DNA from: Bacteroidota bacterium
GTDB lineage: Bacteria; Bacteroidota; Bacteroidia; Chitinophagales; Chitinophagaceae
DNA length: 29,096 nucleotides
Direction of reading: 5' to 3'
Assembly: GCA_023423835.1 (NCBI GenBank)
Contig: JAFAEW010000085.1
Coordinates: 1-29,096 of the forward strand
In this document: positions 1-8,220 of the stretch, piece by piece
Layout of the letters: the number at the start of each line of letters is the position of its first letter
How positions within the stretch are numbered: position 1 is the first letter of the stretch
Notes under the pieces: model-generated
Told to the model about the DNA's origin: nothing
The model's input: only the letters and a program-made list of their open reading frames with translations
The model's database searches: none
Position numbers and translations under genes: made by a program

Positions 1-1
1 T

Positions 2-934
2 GTAAGGATCGTTTATCCCGCCAACGATTTCCGGGAAGGCAGACAAAAATACCTGGGAAGCCAACTGGAAATCCTAGATCCGGAAACAGGCTTGAGGCAA
101 ATTATCTATCAATCGCCCCGCTCTCTTCAGGCACCCAACTGGATGTTGAATGGCGATACGATTATTTACAATTCAGGCGGCTTGTTGTATAAGCTGAGTT
201 TAAAAACCCGTTCGGCCATCGTTTTAAAAACCGGAAGGGTAAGAAATAACAACAATGATCATGTTATTTCTTTCGACGGCAATAGGATTGGATTAAGTGG
301 CAGTGAAAACCCCGGTGCTCCATCTCTGGTTTACACTGTTCCAATCTCAGGAGGGGAGCCGTTACAAATAACTGAAACAGGCCCTTCTTATCTGCACGGC
401 TGGTCGCCCGACGGCAAGTTTCTCACCTTCGTGGGAAGGAGGAATGACGATTTTGATGTCTACAAAATTCCTTCCGGCGGCGGCAAAGAAATCAGATTGA
501 CCACTACAAAAGGACTGGATGACGGGCCCGAATATTCTCCTGACGGAAAATACATTTATTTCAATTCCGTTCGAAACGGAGGAATGCATATTTACAGAAT
601 GCATCCGGATGGTACAGCGGTCGAACAGCTTACAAATGATTCCCTGCATAACTGGTTTCCGCATATTTCTCCCGACGGGAAATGGATTGTTTTTCTAAGC
701 TTCAACCTTGATGTTGATCCATCTGATCATCCGTTTTATAAGCACGTATATCTGAGATTGATGCCTGCAGAAGGCGGACAGCCTAAAGTGATCGCTTACC
801 TTTATGGAGGACAAGGAACCGTCAACACGCCTTCCTGGTCTCCCGACAGTAAAAGAATTTCGTTTATCAGCAACAGCGATTTTTTATCGCCACTTTATCC
901 CACTGAGGGCAGGCGGGATAAAACCGGAGAATGA
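2..934 (+). CDS. TolB-like WD40/PD40 beta-propeller protein, 5' end cut by window
   Basis: The reading frame is open from base 2, so the gene begins upstream; the TTG at 92 is internal and not a credible start. Four PD40-type blade motifs are visible: WSPDGKFLTF, YSPDGKYIYF, ISPDGKWIVF and WSPDSKRISF. This spacing, with polar loops such as RNGGMHIYRM and TEGRR between blades, is that of TolB-like beta-propellers. Family members bind partners or ligands, often in the periplasm, but no catalytic residues are visible and the signal peptide, if any, lies outside the window. The last 40 bases overlap the end of the convergent glycosidase gene. A role in sugar or envelope metabolism is only suggested by that neighbour. 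The fold assignment is good; the function is unknown. Confidence 0.8.
   Translation, partial: VRIVYPANDFREGRQKYLGSQLEILDPETGLRQIIYQSPRSLQAPNWMLNGDTIIYNSGGLLYKLSLKTRSAIVLKTGRVRNNNNDHVISFDGNRIGLSGSENPGAPSLVYTVPISGGEPLQITETGPSYLHGWSPDGKFLTFVGRRNDDFDVYKIPSGGGKEIRLTTTKGLDDGPEYSPDGKYIYFNSVRNGGMHIYRMHPDGTAVEQLTNDSLHNWFPHISPDGKWIVFLSFNLDVDPSDHPFYKHVYLRLMPAEGGQPKVIAYLYGGQGTVNTPSWSPDSKRISFISNSDFLSPLYPTEGRRDKTGE
894..922. repeat. Inverted repeat inside a convergent gene overlap
   Basis: TTTATCCC (894-901) and GGGATAAA (915-922) form a perfect 8-bp stem with a 13-base loop. It sits within the 40-bp overlap of the two convergent coding ends and includes the stop codon of the minus-strand gene. It could slow or end transcription from both sides, but neither side has a run of T after the stem, so it is not a classic intrinsic terminator. 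Confidence 0.45.
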
Positions 935-2124
935 GGTTCAGCGGTTAGGGATGTTAATTTCGCCTGCATGGCCTGTTTCAGCCGGTGTTGCGCATCCAGC
1001 ACTGCCGCCGCATAAGGCAGATTCAGAATTCTTTCGAACGGTTTATTTTCCCTGAATCCGGCATCCCATAATCCGGACCGATGCCAGATGTGCAGCTGAT
1101 CCCAATCCGGACGGTCAATGATCGGGTAAAGGCAAATGCCGAAAAAGGGAACGTCTTCTCTGAGTACGGTTTCACACTGCCTTCCAACAAATTCAATCCA
1201 GTTTGGACGATGTTCGCCGGGATGACTGGTCTCCGCTAATACGATCGGACAGCCATACCGCTGATACAGGTTTTTCAACAATTGGGATAACGGCTGCCAT
1301 CTCGGATCATCATTTTCATTCAACCAGGGAAGACAGGTTCCGGTATTCAGAATCGTTTGATTATTGAAATAAAAATTGGCGCCCATAATATCGATCAAAT
1401 CGGGTGATCCTCCCAGTTCGGGACAGATTTTTCCCGTTAAAATATCCATTGCCTGAAACTGGTAATCGTTGACGATTCTGGCAATTTCTATTGTTGCTTC
1501 ATCTGCATCGAGGGGAGGAACGGTAGTACATAAAGGTTCGGTTGTCATGATCAGTACATTGTCGTCCATCTCCCTGATCGCTTTTACGCCTTCAATGTAG
1601 GCCTTCATCATTGCGTACTTTACTTCCCATCCCTGGTTTATACAATAAGGAGAAGTTCCGCGGGCATGGCCGCCGAGCCAGGAAATAAATCCCACCTCAT
1701 TTATTGGCGTTACAATAACCCTTTCATCCGGTTCAACCGTTCGGTAGAGGTTGATGAAACTGCGGCACAAGGCGGCAAAACGGCGGGCAAACATCGGATG
1801 GAGCGGCGTAAGATCATCCGGAAATCCGAAGTGGCACAAATCCCAAACCTGCTGGATACCATTTCGCTTTCCCGCCTCTATCATTTTAATAACCGATGAC
1901 CAATCGTATTGATACGGAGATCTTTCAACTTTACTCCATCGGATTCCCTCGCGTACCGTTTTAATATTAAAATGTTCTAACAGCCGGTAATCCTCATCAA
2001 TCAATTCCAAATGTCCGGTTTCCTGTAAAAGATCTACCCGGTTTCCAAATGCGTTTAACTTATCTGAACATTCATAACCGGCCATCCAAAAGGAACGAAA
2101 AGGACTTTTTTCCATCATCAGCAT
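895..2124 (-). CDS. Clan GH-A glycoside hydrolase, GH1-like (probable beta-glycosidase)
   Basis: This is a (beta/alpha)8-barrel glycosidase of about 409 residues. Two acidic residues are placed as in retaining clan GH-A enzymes: a putative acid/base Glu in TPINEVGF and a putative nucleophile Glu in IVLAETSHPG, about 155 residues apart. The N-terminal FRSFWMAGYECSD and IRWSKVE stretches resemble GH1 barrels. Classical GH1 enzymes have NEP at the acid/base site; here it is NEV, so this is a divergent subgroup and the substrate cannot be read from sequence. No signal peptide is seen, so it is probably cytoplasmic. The frame extends to a TTG at 2148, but I chose the ATG at 2124, with further ATGs at 2118 and 2115, because a promoter-like AACGTTTG lies at 2146-2153 on this strand. 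The 3' end overlaps the convergent propeller gene by 40 bases. Confidence 0.75.
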   Translation of the reverse strand: MLMMEKSPFRSFWMAGYECSDKLNAFGNRVDLLQETGHLELIDEDYRLLEHFNIKTVREGIRWSKVERSPYQYDWSSVIKMIEAGKRNGIQQVWDLCHFGFPDDLTPLHPMFARRFAALCRSFINLYRTVEPDERVIVTPINEVGFISWLGGHARGTSPYCINQGWEVKYAMMKAYIEGVKAIREMDDNVLIMTTEPLCTTVPPLDADEATIEIARIVNDYQFQAMDILTGKICPELGGSPDLIDIMGANFYFNNQTILNTGTCLPWLNENDDPRWQPLSQLLKNLYQRYGCPIVLAETSHPGEHRPNWIEFVGRQCETVLREDVPFFGICLYPIIDRPDWDQLHIWHRSGLWDAGFRENKPFERILNLPYAAAVLDAQHRLKQAMQAKLTSLTAEPHSPVLSRLPSVG

Positions 2125-2234
2125 TAAATTTTTCAGGTGTTGTTCCAAACGTTGCAGATAATGAAAATCTTATGCCACAAGTTTAACAACCGCTTTGCCT
2201 GATTTTTGCTGATTTTCGTATCTATTGAAATACT

Positions 2235-4154
2235 ATGCGTAAACTGATCGTTTTTATCTTCCTAATTCCGGTTTTTGCCTTTTCTCAAAGTTATGTTCCC
2301 GAAAAAATAAACAGAAAAGCCGTTGATACATATCAAAAAGCCATCGAACTGATGAGTTATGGAGAGCTGAAACAGGCAATTCCGGTCTTGGAGAAAGCAA
2401 TTTCCTATGACAAGAATTTCATTGACGCCTATCTTTCTCTCGGAGGAGTTTATGGTGAAATTAAAGACTACACGAAGGCACTGCAATACTATGAAATCGC
2501 GAAAAACATGGACACCCAGTATTTCAGGTTTTACAATCTTCCTTATTCTATCAACCTTGCCGGAACGGGTAGATTTCCGGAAGCGCTTGCAGCAGTGGAA
2601 GGGTTTCTTTCTTTCCCCAATCTCAACGACAGAAGCAGAAAAAGTGGCGAATACCGGAAGCATACATATGAATTCGCGATAAATTTTGCCCGTACGCATC
2701 CAAAGGAAAATTATCAGTTTAATCCGCAGAATATGGGCGATAACATCAATTCTTCCTATTCAGAATACTATCCGTCCTTCACCATTGATGACAGCACTTT
2801 TGTTTTCACCCGCAGAGGAGAAGGTATAAGGGAAGATTTTTTGATGAGCAAAAAAACGGCCGATGGTTACAGCAAAGCCGAACTGATCAAGGGAAGTCTA
2901 AACGCCGAACCTTCCAAGGGCGGCATTAATATATCGCAGGATGGTTTATGGCTGATATTTGCGGGCAACTTTCCGGGCAAAGGAGCCGGTGACTTCGACT
3001 TGTATATTTCCTACAACACGGAGTCGGGCTGGAGCGATCCGATAAATCTCGGACCTGCCATCAATACACAATATTGGGAAAGTTCGCCCAGTCTTAGTCC
3101 CGACAAGGAAGCCTTGTATTTCAGCAGTAACCGGCCCGGTGGTTATGGTGGCAAAGATCTCTATGTAAGTTACAGGGGAAAAGACGGACAATGGGGAAAA
3201 CCGGTAAACATGGGACCTGATATTAATACTTCCGGTGATGAACTTGCACCGTTTATTCATGCCGATAACAATACGCTATATTTCACATCAAATGGTCTTG
3301 CTGGATATGGCGGAACCGACCTTTATCTCCTGCGTAAGGATGAATCCGGAAATTGGGGAAAGCCGGAAAACCTTGGTTATCCGATCAATACGATTGAAAA
3401 TGACGGTAGCCTGTTTATCGCTTCAGATGGGATTTCTGCATTTTATGCAAGTGACCGTGCAGATAGCAGAGGCGGGCTCGATCTTTACCGGTTTGAACTG
3501 CCTGCACCCGTGAGACCTGCAAAGACACTTTATGTGCAGGGAACGGTTACCGATGCAAAAACCGGAAAGCCATTGCCTTCAATGGTGGAACTGACAAATA
3601 ATTCCAATCAGCAGACCGTATCGAAAGTGCAGACCGATGAAACGGGGTTTTACTTTGTTACCCTTCCCGTGGGCCGCGATTATACGGTAACGGTTAATCG
3701 CAAAGGTTATCTTTTCTATTCAAGCGTGTACGAGCTCAGTAAGAAGGATGCAGACAGCACTTATGTGAAAAACATTGCCCTGCAACCCATCGCACTGAAT
3801 TCCTCCGTTGTTTTGCACAACATTTTATTTGACTTTAATTCGGCCACATTACTTCCGGTCAGCAAGGTAGAACTCAATAACTTACTGGAATTGATGAATC
3901 AGAACCCGCAGGTTAAAATATTAATCAAGGGCCATACAGACAATGTGGGCACGGATGCCAGAAATATGGAATTATCGGTTCAAAGGTCAAAGGCCGTTGC
4001 AGATTATCTGATTGAAAATGGGATTGCAAAAGACCGGTTGAGTTGGAAGGGATTTGGCGCCACACAGCCAGTTGCATCTAATGACACGGAGGCGGGCAGA
4101 GCGCAAAACAGAAGAACGGAATTTGAGATATCGGGTTTGTCGGGTGATAACTAA
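2235..4154 (+). CDS. OmpA family protein with TPR, beta-propeller and CarboxypepD_reg domains (PorE-like)
   Basis: The 639-residue exported protein has a signal peptide (residues 1-18, cleavage near AFS/QS, no lipobox Cys). Domains in order: TPR-like helices (about 25-150), a PD40 beta-propeller (about 175-420, with repeated SxDxxxLYFxSN and YGGxDLY motifs), a carboxypeptidase-regulatory beta-sandwich (about 432-515) and a C-terminal OmpA peptidoglycan-binding domain (about 525-635). The OmpA domain holds the binding signature GHTDNVG with Asp569 and an Arg at 584 in LSVQRSKAV. This domain order is that of PorE, a component linking the type IX secretion machinery to peptidoglycan in Porphyromonas. 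Many Bacteroidota carry several proteins with this layout, and no other type IX gene is in the window, so the PorE role is an inference. It likely tethers an outer-membrane complex to the cell wall. Confidence 0.88.
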   Translation: MRKLIVFIFLIPVFAFSQSYVPEKINRKAVDTYQKAIELMSYGELKQAIPVLEKAISYDKNFIDAYLSLGGVYGEIKDYTKALQYYEIAKNMDTQYFRFYNLPYSINLAGTGRFPEALAAVEGFLSFPNLNDRSRKSGEYRKHTYEFAINFARTHPKENYQFNPQNMGDNINSSYSEYYPSFTIDDSTFVFTRRGEGIREDFLMSKKTADGYSKAELIKGSLNAEPSKGGINISQDGLWLIFAGNFPGKGAGDFDLYISYNTESGWSDPINLGPAINTQYWESSPSLSPDKEALYFSSNRPGGYGGKDLYVSYRGKDGQWGKPVNMGPDINTSGDELAPFIHADNNTLYFTSNGLAGYGGTDLYLLRKDESGNWGKPENLGYPINTIENDGSLFIASDGISAFYASDRADSRGGLDLYRFELPAPVRPAKTLYVQGTVTDAKTGKPLPSMVELTNNSNQQTVSKVQTDETGFYFVTLPVGRDYTVTVNRKGYLFYSSVYELSKKDADSTYVKNIALQPIALNSSVVLHNILFDFNSATLLPVSKVELNNLLELMNQNPQVKILIKGHTDNVGTDARNMELSVQRSKAVADYLIENGIAKDRLSWKGFGATQPVASNDTEAGRAQNRRTEFEISGLSGDN

Positions 4155-4237
4155 CGGGTGATGCAGGAGGATGATCCGGGTTTTCGAGGGCAAGGAAGTT
4201 ACATTTTCACTGAAAGTTTATCCGCTCTGAAAAATCG

Positions 4238-4771
4238 CTACTTCAAAAACAGCTCCTTCAATTTTCCCCAAAGCAGTTGTTTTTGCTGCTTCACCTGTGC
4301 GGAATTGTCTGTTGAGAGCGTTTCGAGTGGCGCAGTCATAAACCGGCAACCATCAAAAGGTTGGATCTGATAATCGGGAACGGAAAACGGCAGCTCAATT
4401 TTCAGCGTGTCTAATCCGAATAACAACACCGTTTCCGGCTTCAATTGCATTTTCAACTGCGATTCGGTAATTGGCTGACCTTTATACTCAATCAGCGCCA
4501 CGTCTTTCATACTAAGCTTACAGGCGTGCATTAGTTTTTGAAGCGTTTCCTTCCATTCAGAGGGAATCGAATCTTCTTTTTCGGCATTTAAAATGAAAAT
4601 AATATGCTTTCTATTGTCACCGGAATGCAATAATTCCGAAACTTCATTTTCCTGCAAAACCTGCGGCACATTGTTCTTTTCTCCGTCAGAAAAATGAATT
4701 TTTTCATCTATCAATACTAGCGTATCTTTATATAAGTTTCCAAAAACCCCCGGAGAAAGTGGAATTGCCAT
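4238..4771 (-). CDS. Conserved-looking protein of unknown function, about 177 residues
   Basis: I do not recognise this protein with confidence. It is soluble, with no signal peptide or membrane segment. The N-terminal part is predicted alpha/beta, the middle has alternating strands (HIIFILNAE, TVLLFGLD) and the C-terminus is a charged helix (KQKQLLWGKLKELFLK). The late strand followed by a tail helix containing LW..L faintly recalls the psi subunit of DNA polymerase III (HolD), but this is a weak impression. The frame extends to a TTG at 4792; the ATG at 4771 is the better start. It is divergent from ilvE with only 67 bases between the two starts, so the promoters must be tightly packed. The stop lies 83 bases from the convergent OmpA gene, and no terminator is obvious between them. 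Confidence 0.6.
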   Translation of the reverse strand: MAIPLSPGVFGNLYKDTLVLIDEKIHFSDGEKNNVPQVLQENEVSELLHSGDNRKHIIFILNAEKEDSIPSEWKETLQKLMHACKLSMKDVALIEYKGQPITESQLKMQLKPETVLLFGLDTLKIELPFSVPDYQIQPFDGCRFMTAPLETLSTDNSAQVKQQKQLLWGKLKELFLK

Positions 4772-4838
4772 TTCGTTCAAGTTTATTAACAACTGTTAGT
4801 TTGTAAAATTTTCTTTTCTTTGCAACAAATTTAAAGAT

Positions 4839-5903
4839 ATGATGACAGAAACCGATATTATTATTACGAAGGTTGAACGTAGTAAGTTGAAGGATATCAA
4901 TCTTGAAAATATTCCCTTTGGAAAATATTTTACCGATCATATGTTGGAGGCCGATTACGAAAACGGCGAGTGGAAGAATGTTGAAATCAAACCTTACCAA
5001 CCGTTGCTGTTAGAGCCTTCTCTTTCTGCGCTTCATTATGGTCAATCAATTTTTGAAGGAATTAAAGCGTATAAAAACGCCGATGGAGAAGCGTATATTT
5101 TTCGTCCGGAAGAGAATTTTAAGCGTTTTAATAATTCTGCGAGAAGAATGAGTATGCCGGAGATTCCCGAAGAAATTTTTATGGAAGGGATGCGCCAGTT
5201 GCTCGAGCTCGATAAGAACTGGATTCCCAACAAAAAAGATCATTCTTTATACATTCGTCCATTCATGTTTGGAACGGCGAAGACGCTCGGTGTTCGTCCT
5301 TCTGATACCTATAAATTTTTGATCGTTTTAAGCCCTACAGGACCATACTATTCTGTTCCGATGAAGATCAAAATTGAAGAACGTTATACCCGTGCCTGTC
5401 CCGGTGGTGTGGGCTATGCAAAAAATGCGGGCAATTACGGCGCCAGTATGATTGCTGCTGCCGAAGCAAAGAAGGAAGGTTACGACCAGGTATTATGGAC
5501 CGATGGATTTGAACACAAATGGCTGCAGGAAGTAGGCATGATGAACGTGTTTTTTGTGGTAAATGACACCGTACTCACGCCTTCTCTCGAGGGAGGCACC
5601 ATATTGGCCGGTATTACGAGAGACAGTGTAATCACACTGTTGAAGGAGATGGGTTATAAGGTGGAAGAAAGGAAAATAAACATCGATGAATTGGTAGCTG
5701 CTTATGACAAAAATGAGCTGAAAGAAGCCTTTGGTACAGGCACGGCGGCTACCGTAGCGTACATTGAAAAGCTGAAATACCAGGATAAGGTAATGGAACT
5801 TAATCCCGCAAGTTTTACCATCATGCCGAAAATCAGAAAAGCCATTAACGATATTAAAGAAGGAAGGGTGGAAGACACCCATCATTGGATGTACAAAATT
5901 TAA
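4839..5903 (+). CDS. ilvE: Branched-chain amino acid aminotransferase
   Basis: This PLP-dependent fold-type IV transaminase exchanges the amino group between leucine, isoleucine or valine and 2-oxoglutarate, the last step of branched-chain amino acid synthesis, in the cytoplasm. At 354 residues it matches group II (eukaryote-like) BCATs. Visible hallmarks are LHYGQSIFEGIKAY, the double Arg region FKRFNNSARRM, LYIRPFMFGT, and the PLP-lysine site GVGYAKNAGNYG, where Lys195 should form the Schiff base. GTGTAATVAYI near residue 300 fits the phosphate-binding loop. Two ATGs in a row (4839 and 4842) open the gene. No other ilv or leu gene is adjacent. It is transcribed ahead of rpsL but the ribosomal genes have their own promoter. 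Confidence 0.95.
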   Translation: MMTETDIIITKVERSKLKDINLENIPFGKYFTDHMLEADYENGEWKNVEIKPYQPLLLEPSLSALHYGQSIFEGIKAYKNADGEAYIFRPEENFKRFNNSARRMSMPEIPEEIFMEGMRQLLELDKNWIPNKKDHSLYIRPFMFGTAKTLGVRPSDTYKFLIVLSPTGPYYSVPMKIKIEERYTRACPGGVGYAKNAGNYGASMIAAAEAKKEGYDQVLWTDGFEHKWLQEVGMMNVFFVVNDTVLTPSLEGGTILAGITRDSVITLLKEMGYKVEERKINIDELVAAYDKNELKEAFGTGTAATVAYIEKLKYQDKVMELNPASFTIMPKIRKAINDIKEGRVEDTHHWMYKI

Positions 5904-5928
5904 GGCAGGGAAAAAAATATTGAGAAAG

Positions 5929-5960
5929 TTGATTTTTTAAAAAAATCTTCGTTACCTTTG
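5929..5960 (+). promoter_or_regulatory. Bacteroidota-type promoter of rpsL-rpsG
   Basis: A TTG at 5929-5931 lies 21 bases before TACCTTTG (5953-5960), an exact match to the Bacteroidota -7 consensus TAnnTTTG. Initiation would fall near 5967, leaving a leader of about 20 bases. The spacer holds an AT-only inverted repeat (GATTTTTT and AAAAAATC, 5931-5947), which may bend the DNA. Confidence 0.75.
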
Positions 5961-5986
5961 CCGACCTAAAAAATAATTGGTTTCGA

Positions 5987-6370
5987 ATGCCTACAATACA
6001 ACAGTTAGTAAGAAAAGGCCGTGACATTATCAGGGCAAAAAGTAAATCGAGAGCTTTGGATTCCTGCCCTCAGCGCAGGGGTGTTTGTACTAGGGTTTAT
6101 ACTACTACTCCTAAAAAGCCGAATTCTGCCTTGCGTAAGGTAGCAAAGGTTCGTTTGACAAACAAGATTGAAGTTATCGCATATATTCCGGGAGAAGGTC
6201 ATAATCTTCAGGAGCACTCTATTGTTTTAATCCGCGGTGGTCGTGTGAAAGATCTTCCCGGAGTTAGATACCATATCGTTCGTGGTAGCCTTGACACTGC
6301 CGGTGTTAAAGACCGCAAACAAAGCCGTTCAAAATACGGAACCAAAAAGGAAAAAGCAAAGAAAAAATAA
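5987..6370 (+). CDS. rpsL: 30S ribosomal protein S12
   Basis: S12 sits at the decoding centre of the small ribosomal subunit and takes part in tRNA selection. The 127-residue protein shows the universal segments CPQRRGVCTRVYTTTPKKPN, GEGHNLQEHS and GGRVKDLPGVRYH. The lysines whose substitution gives streptomycin resistance or dependence in other bacteria (Lys43 in TPKK and the Lys of GRVKDLPG) are unchanged, so the allele looks drug-sensitive. It is followed after 25 bases by rpsG in the conserved str-operon order. No Shine-Dalgarno sequence precedes it, as expected in this phylum. Confidence 0.99.
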   Translation: MPTIQQLVRKGRDIIRAKSKSRALDSCPQRRGVCTRVYTTTPKKPNSALRKVAKVRLTNKIEVIAYIPGEGHNLQEHSIVLIRGGRVKDLPGVRYHIVRGSLDTAGVKDRKQSRSKYGTKKEKAKKK

Positions 6371-6395
6371 TTGTCAAAACTTAATTTTTTAAGAT

Positions 6396-6863
6396 ATGCG
6401 TAAAGCGCAAGCCAAGAAATTACCCTTAGCACCTGATCCTCGTTTTAATGATAAACAAGTTACCCGCTTTATTAATAACCTGATGTGGGAAGGCAAGAAA
6501 AGTACTGCAATCACGATCTTTTATGATGCGATTGATAAAGTATCGAAAATGACCGGCGATGATGGTTATGAAGTTTGGAAAAAAGCTCTTTCAAATGTAA
6601 CTCCGGGAGTGGAGGTTAGAAGCCGCAGAATTGGTGGAGCAACATTCCAGATCCCGACTGAAGTGCGTACCGATCGTAAGATCTCTCTCAGCATGAAATG
6701 GCTTATCCGTTATAGCCGCGTCCGCAATGGTAAAACAATGGCGGATAAATTGGCCGCAGAAATAGTTGCAGCCAGCAAAGGTGAAGGAGCCGCTTTCAAA
6801 AAGAAAGAAGATACGCACCGTATGGCCGAAGCCAATAAAGCGTTCTCGCATTTTAAAGTTTAA
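6396..6863 (+). CDS. rpsG: 30S ribosomal protein S7
   Basis: S7 nucleates assembly of the 3' domain of 16S rRNA and lies near the E site. The 155-residue length is normal. Recognisable segments are MRKAQAKK, VTRFINNLMWEGKKSTA, VEVRSRRIGGATFQIP and MAEANKAFSHFKV. It is co-transcribed with rpsL. In most bacteria fusA (EF-G) comes next; here a strong terminator follows within 25 bases and the next gene is an unrelated permease. Confidence 0.99.
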   Translation: MRKAQAKKLPLAPDPRFNDKQVTRFINNLMWEGKKSTAITIFYDAIDKVSKMTGDDGYEVWKKALSNVTPGVEVRSRRIGGATFQIPTEVRTDRKISLSMKWLIRYSRVRNGKTMADKLAAEIVAASKGEGAAFKKKEDTHRMAEANKAFSHFKV

Positions 6864-6886
6864 TTACAAAGGATAGAAATAGTTTT

Positions 6887-6914
6887 ACCTCCGGATATTC
6901 TGGAGGTTTTTTTT
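6887..6914 (+). terminator. Intrinsic terminator of rpsL-rpsG
   Basis: ACCTCCGGA (6887-6895) pairs with TCTGGAGGT (6899-6907), with one G-T pair, giving a 9-bp stem with a TAT loop. An uninterrupted run of T follows to 6914. It is the clearest intrinsic terminator on the plus strand here and isolates the ribosomal unit from the downstream permease. Confidence 0.92.
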
Positions 6915-6986
6915 GCGTTTTACTCAAATATCGTTTTAACGACCAATTAGTTTTATTTTCGTGCATAATCAGATAAATCCAACGGC

Positions 6987-8207
6987 TTGACTTTCTTATT
7001 TGCCTGGCGGTATTTCCGGTCTAAAAAATCTGTAAATGCAATCAATATCATCGCATGGATAAGCGTATTGGCGATAGCAGTGGGAACGGCAGCACTGATC
7101 ATAGTGTTGAGCGTTTTCAACGGATTTGAGGATATCGTAAAAGGATTGTACGGCGACTTTTATTCCGATATCCGCGTTACGCCGGCCAAAGGCAAACTGA
7201 TGGAAATGTCGCCTGATCAAATGAGCAGGCTGGCGAAAACTCCCGGACTGAGCCATCTAAGTTTTTACGTCGAAGAAAAGGCAGTTTTGGTAAACGGTGA
7301 TTATCAGACAATAGCCGTATTGAAGGGCGTAGATGACCGCTATCCACTCGTAAACCGCATAAACACGCACATGGTCAGGGGAAAGTTTACAACCGGAACC
7401 ACGGAAACGCCCTTTCTGGTGCTTGGCGCTGGTCTCAGCAATGCCATTGGTGCCGATCCCGAAAATCCTTTCTCAAACGAAGTTGTTCTCTATCTGCCCA
7501 ACAGAAAAGCCAAAAATTTTTCCAGTCTTGATGCTATGCATTCCTATGCGCTTCCTGCTTCCGGAATCTTTACCGTGCAGCAGGAGTTTGATGACAAATA
7601 TGCTTTCACCAATCTCGGTTTCATGCAATACATGCTTGATCTTCCACCCGCTACCTTTAGCGGCATTGAGATCTCACTGCAGCCGGGCGTATCTCCTGAT
7701 ATCTTCAAAGGGCAACTCGCAAAGCTGTTGGGAAGCAACTTTTCCGTTCAAAGCAGGTATGAACAAAATCAAAGCTTGTACAGCATTATGCAAATCGAGA
7801 AATGGGTGATCTATGGTATTCTTTCGCTCATTCTGCTGGTGGCTGCCTTCAATATGATTGGTGCATTAACCATGTTGGTACTGGAAAAGCAAAAAGATAT
7901 TGCGGTATTAAAAGCGATGGGTGCCAATAATTCTCTCATCCAACGGATATTTTTAAGCGAAGGGCTGGTATTGGCGGCAGTAGGCGGAATATCCGGAATG
8001 GTGATTGCCTTTATTATCTGCTTTTTGCAAATGAAATTTCACCTGATCAGCCTCACGGGAAATACATTTATCATCGATTATTACCCCGTGAAAATGAATA
8101 TTGCAGATTTTTTGCTCGTTTCACTAACAGTTTTTATTGTAGCGATGGTAGCGGCCTGGATCCCCTCGCGAAAGGCTGCCGCACAGTACTACTCTTTGAA
8201 AAGTTAA
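6987..8207 (+). CDS. LolC/LolE-type ABC transporter permease (MacB-FtsX family)
   Basis: This 406-residue inner-membrane protein has the MacB_PCD plus FtsX layout: a first membrane helix (about 20-45, INIIAWISVLAIAVG...), a large periplasmic domain (about 50-260) and three C-terminal helices (about 270-300, 325-350 and 375-395). The LEKQKDIAVLKAMGA segment is the cytoplasmic coupling region typical of lipoprotein-releasing permeases, which extract lipoproteins for delivery to the outer membrane. The partner ATPase (LolD-like) is not in the window. The gene must start at the TTG at 6987: an in-frame stop lies at 6966 and no ATG or GTG comes between. A TATTTTCG box (6954-6961) is a possible -7 element. 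A macrolide-efflux-type role is less likely because the N-terminus fits LolC/E. Confidence 0.85.
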   Translation: MTFLFAWRYFRSKKSVNAINIIAWISVLAIAVGTAALIIVLSVFNGFEDIVKGLYGDFYSDIRVTPAKGKLMEMSPDQMSRLAKTPGLSHLSFYVEEKAVLVNGDYQTIAVLKGVDDRYPLVNRINTHMVRGKFTTGTTETPFLVLGAGLSNAIGADPENPFSNEVVLYLPNRKAKNFSSLDAMHSYALPASGIFTVQQEFDDKYAFTNLGFMQYMLDLPPATFSGIEISLQPGVSPDIFKGQLAKLLGSNFSVQSRYEQNQSLYSIMQIEKWVIYGILSLILLVAAFNMIGALTMLVLEKQKDIAVLKAMGANNSLIQRIFLSEGLVLAAVGGISGMVIAFIICFLQMKFHLISLTGNTFIIDYYPVKMNIADFLLVSLTVFIVAMVAAWIPSRKAAAQYYSLKS

Positions 8208-8220
8208 GGGTCTGGCCGTC

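Noticed and set aside
92..934. TTG at 92 as the start of the propeller gene.
   Set aside because: The frame and the propeller-like sequence continue upstream to the window edge, so the gene is truncated by the window.
2169..2181. CTTATGCCACAAG occurs exactly at 2169-2181 and 23121-23133, both in gaps between genes.
   Set aside because: A 13-base repeat is expected by chance several times in 29 kb, and the flanks do not match. It may be a decayed copy of an intergenic CACAGA-type repeat, but two copies are not enough.
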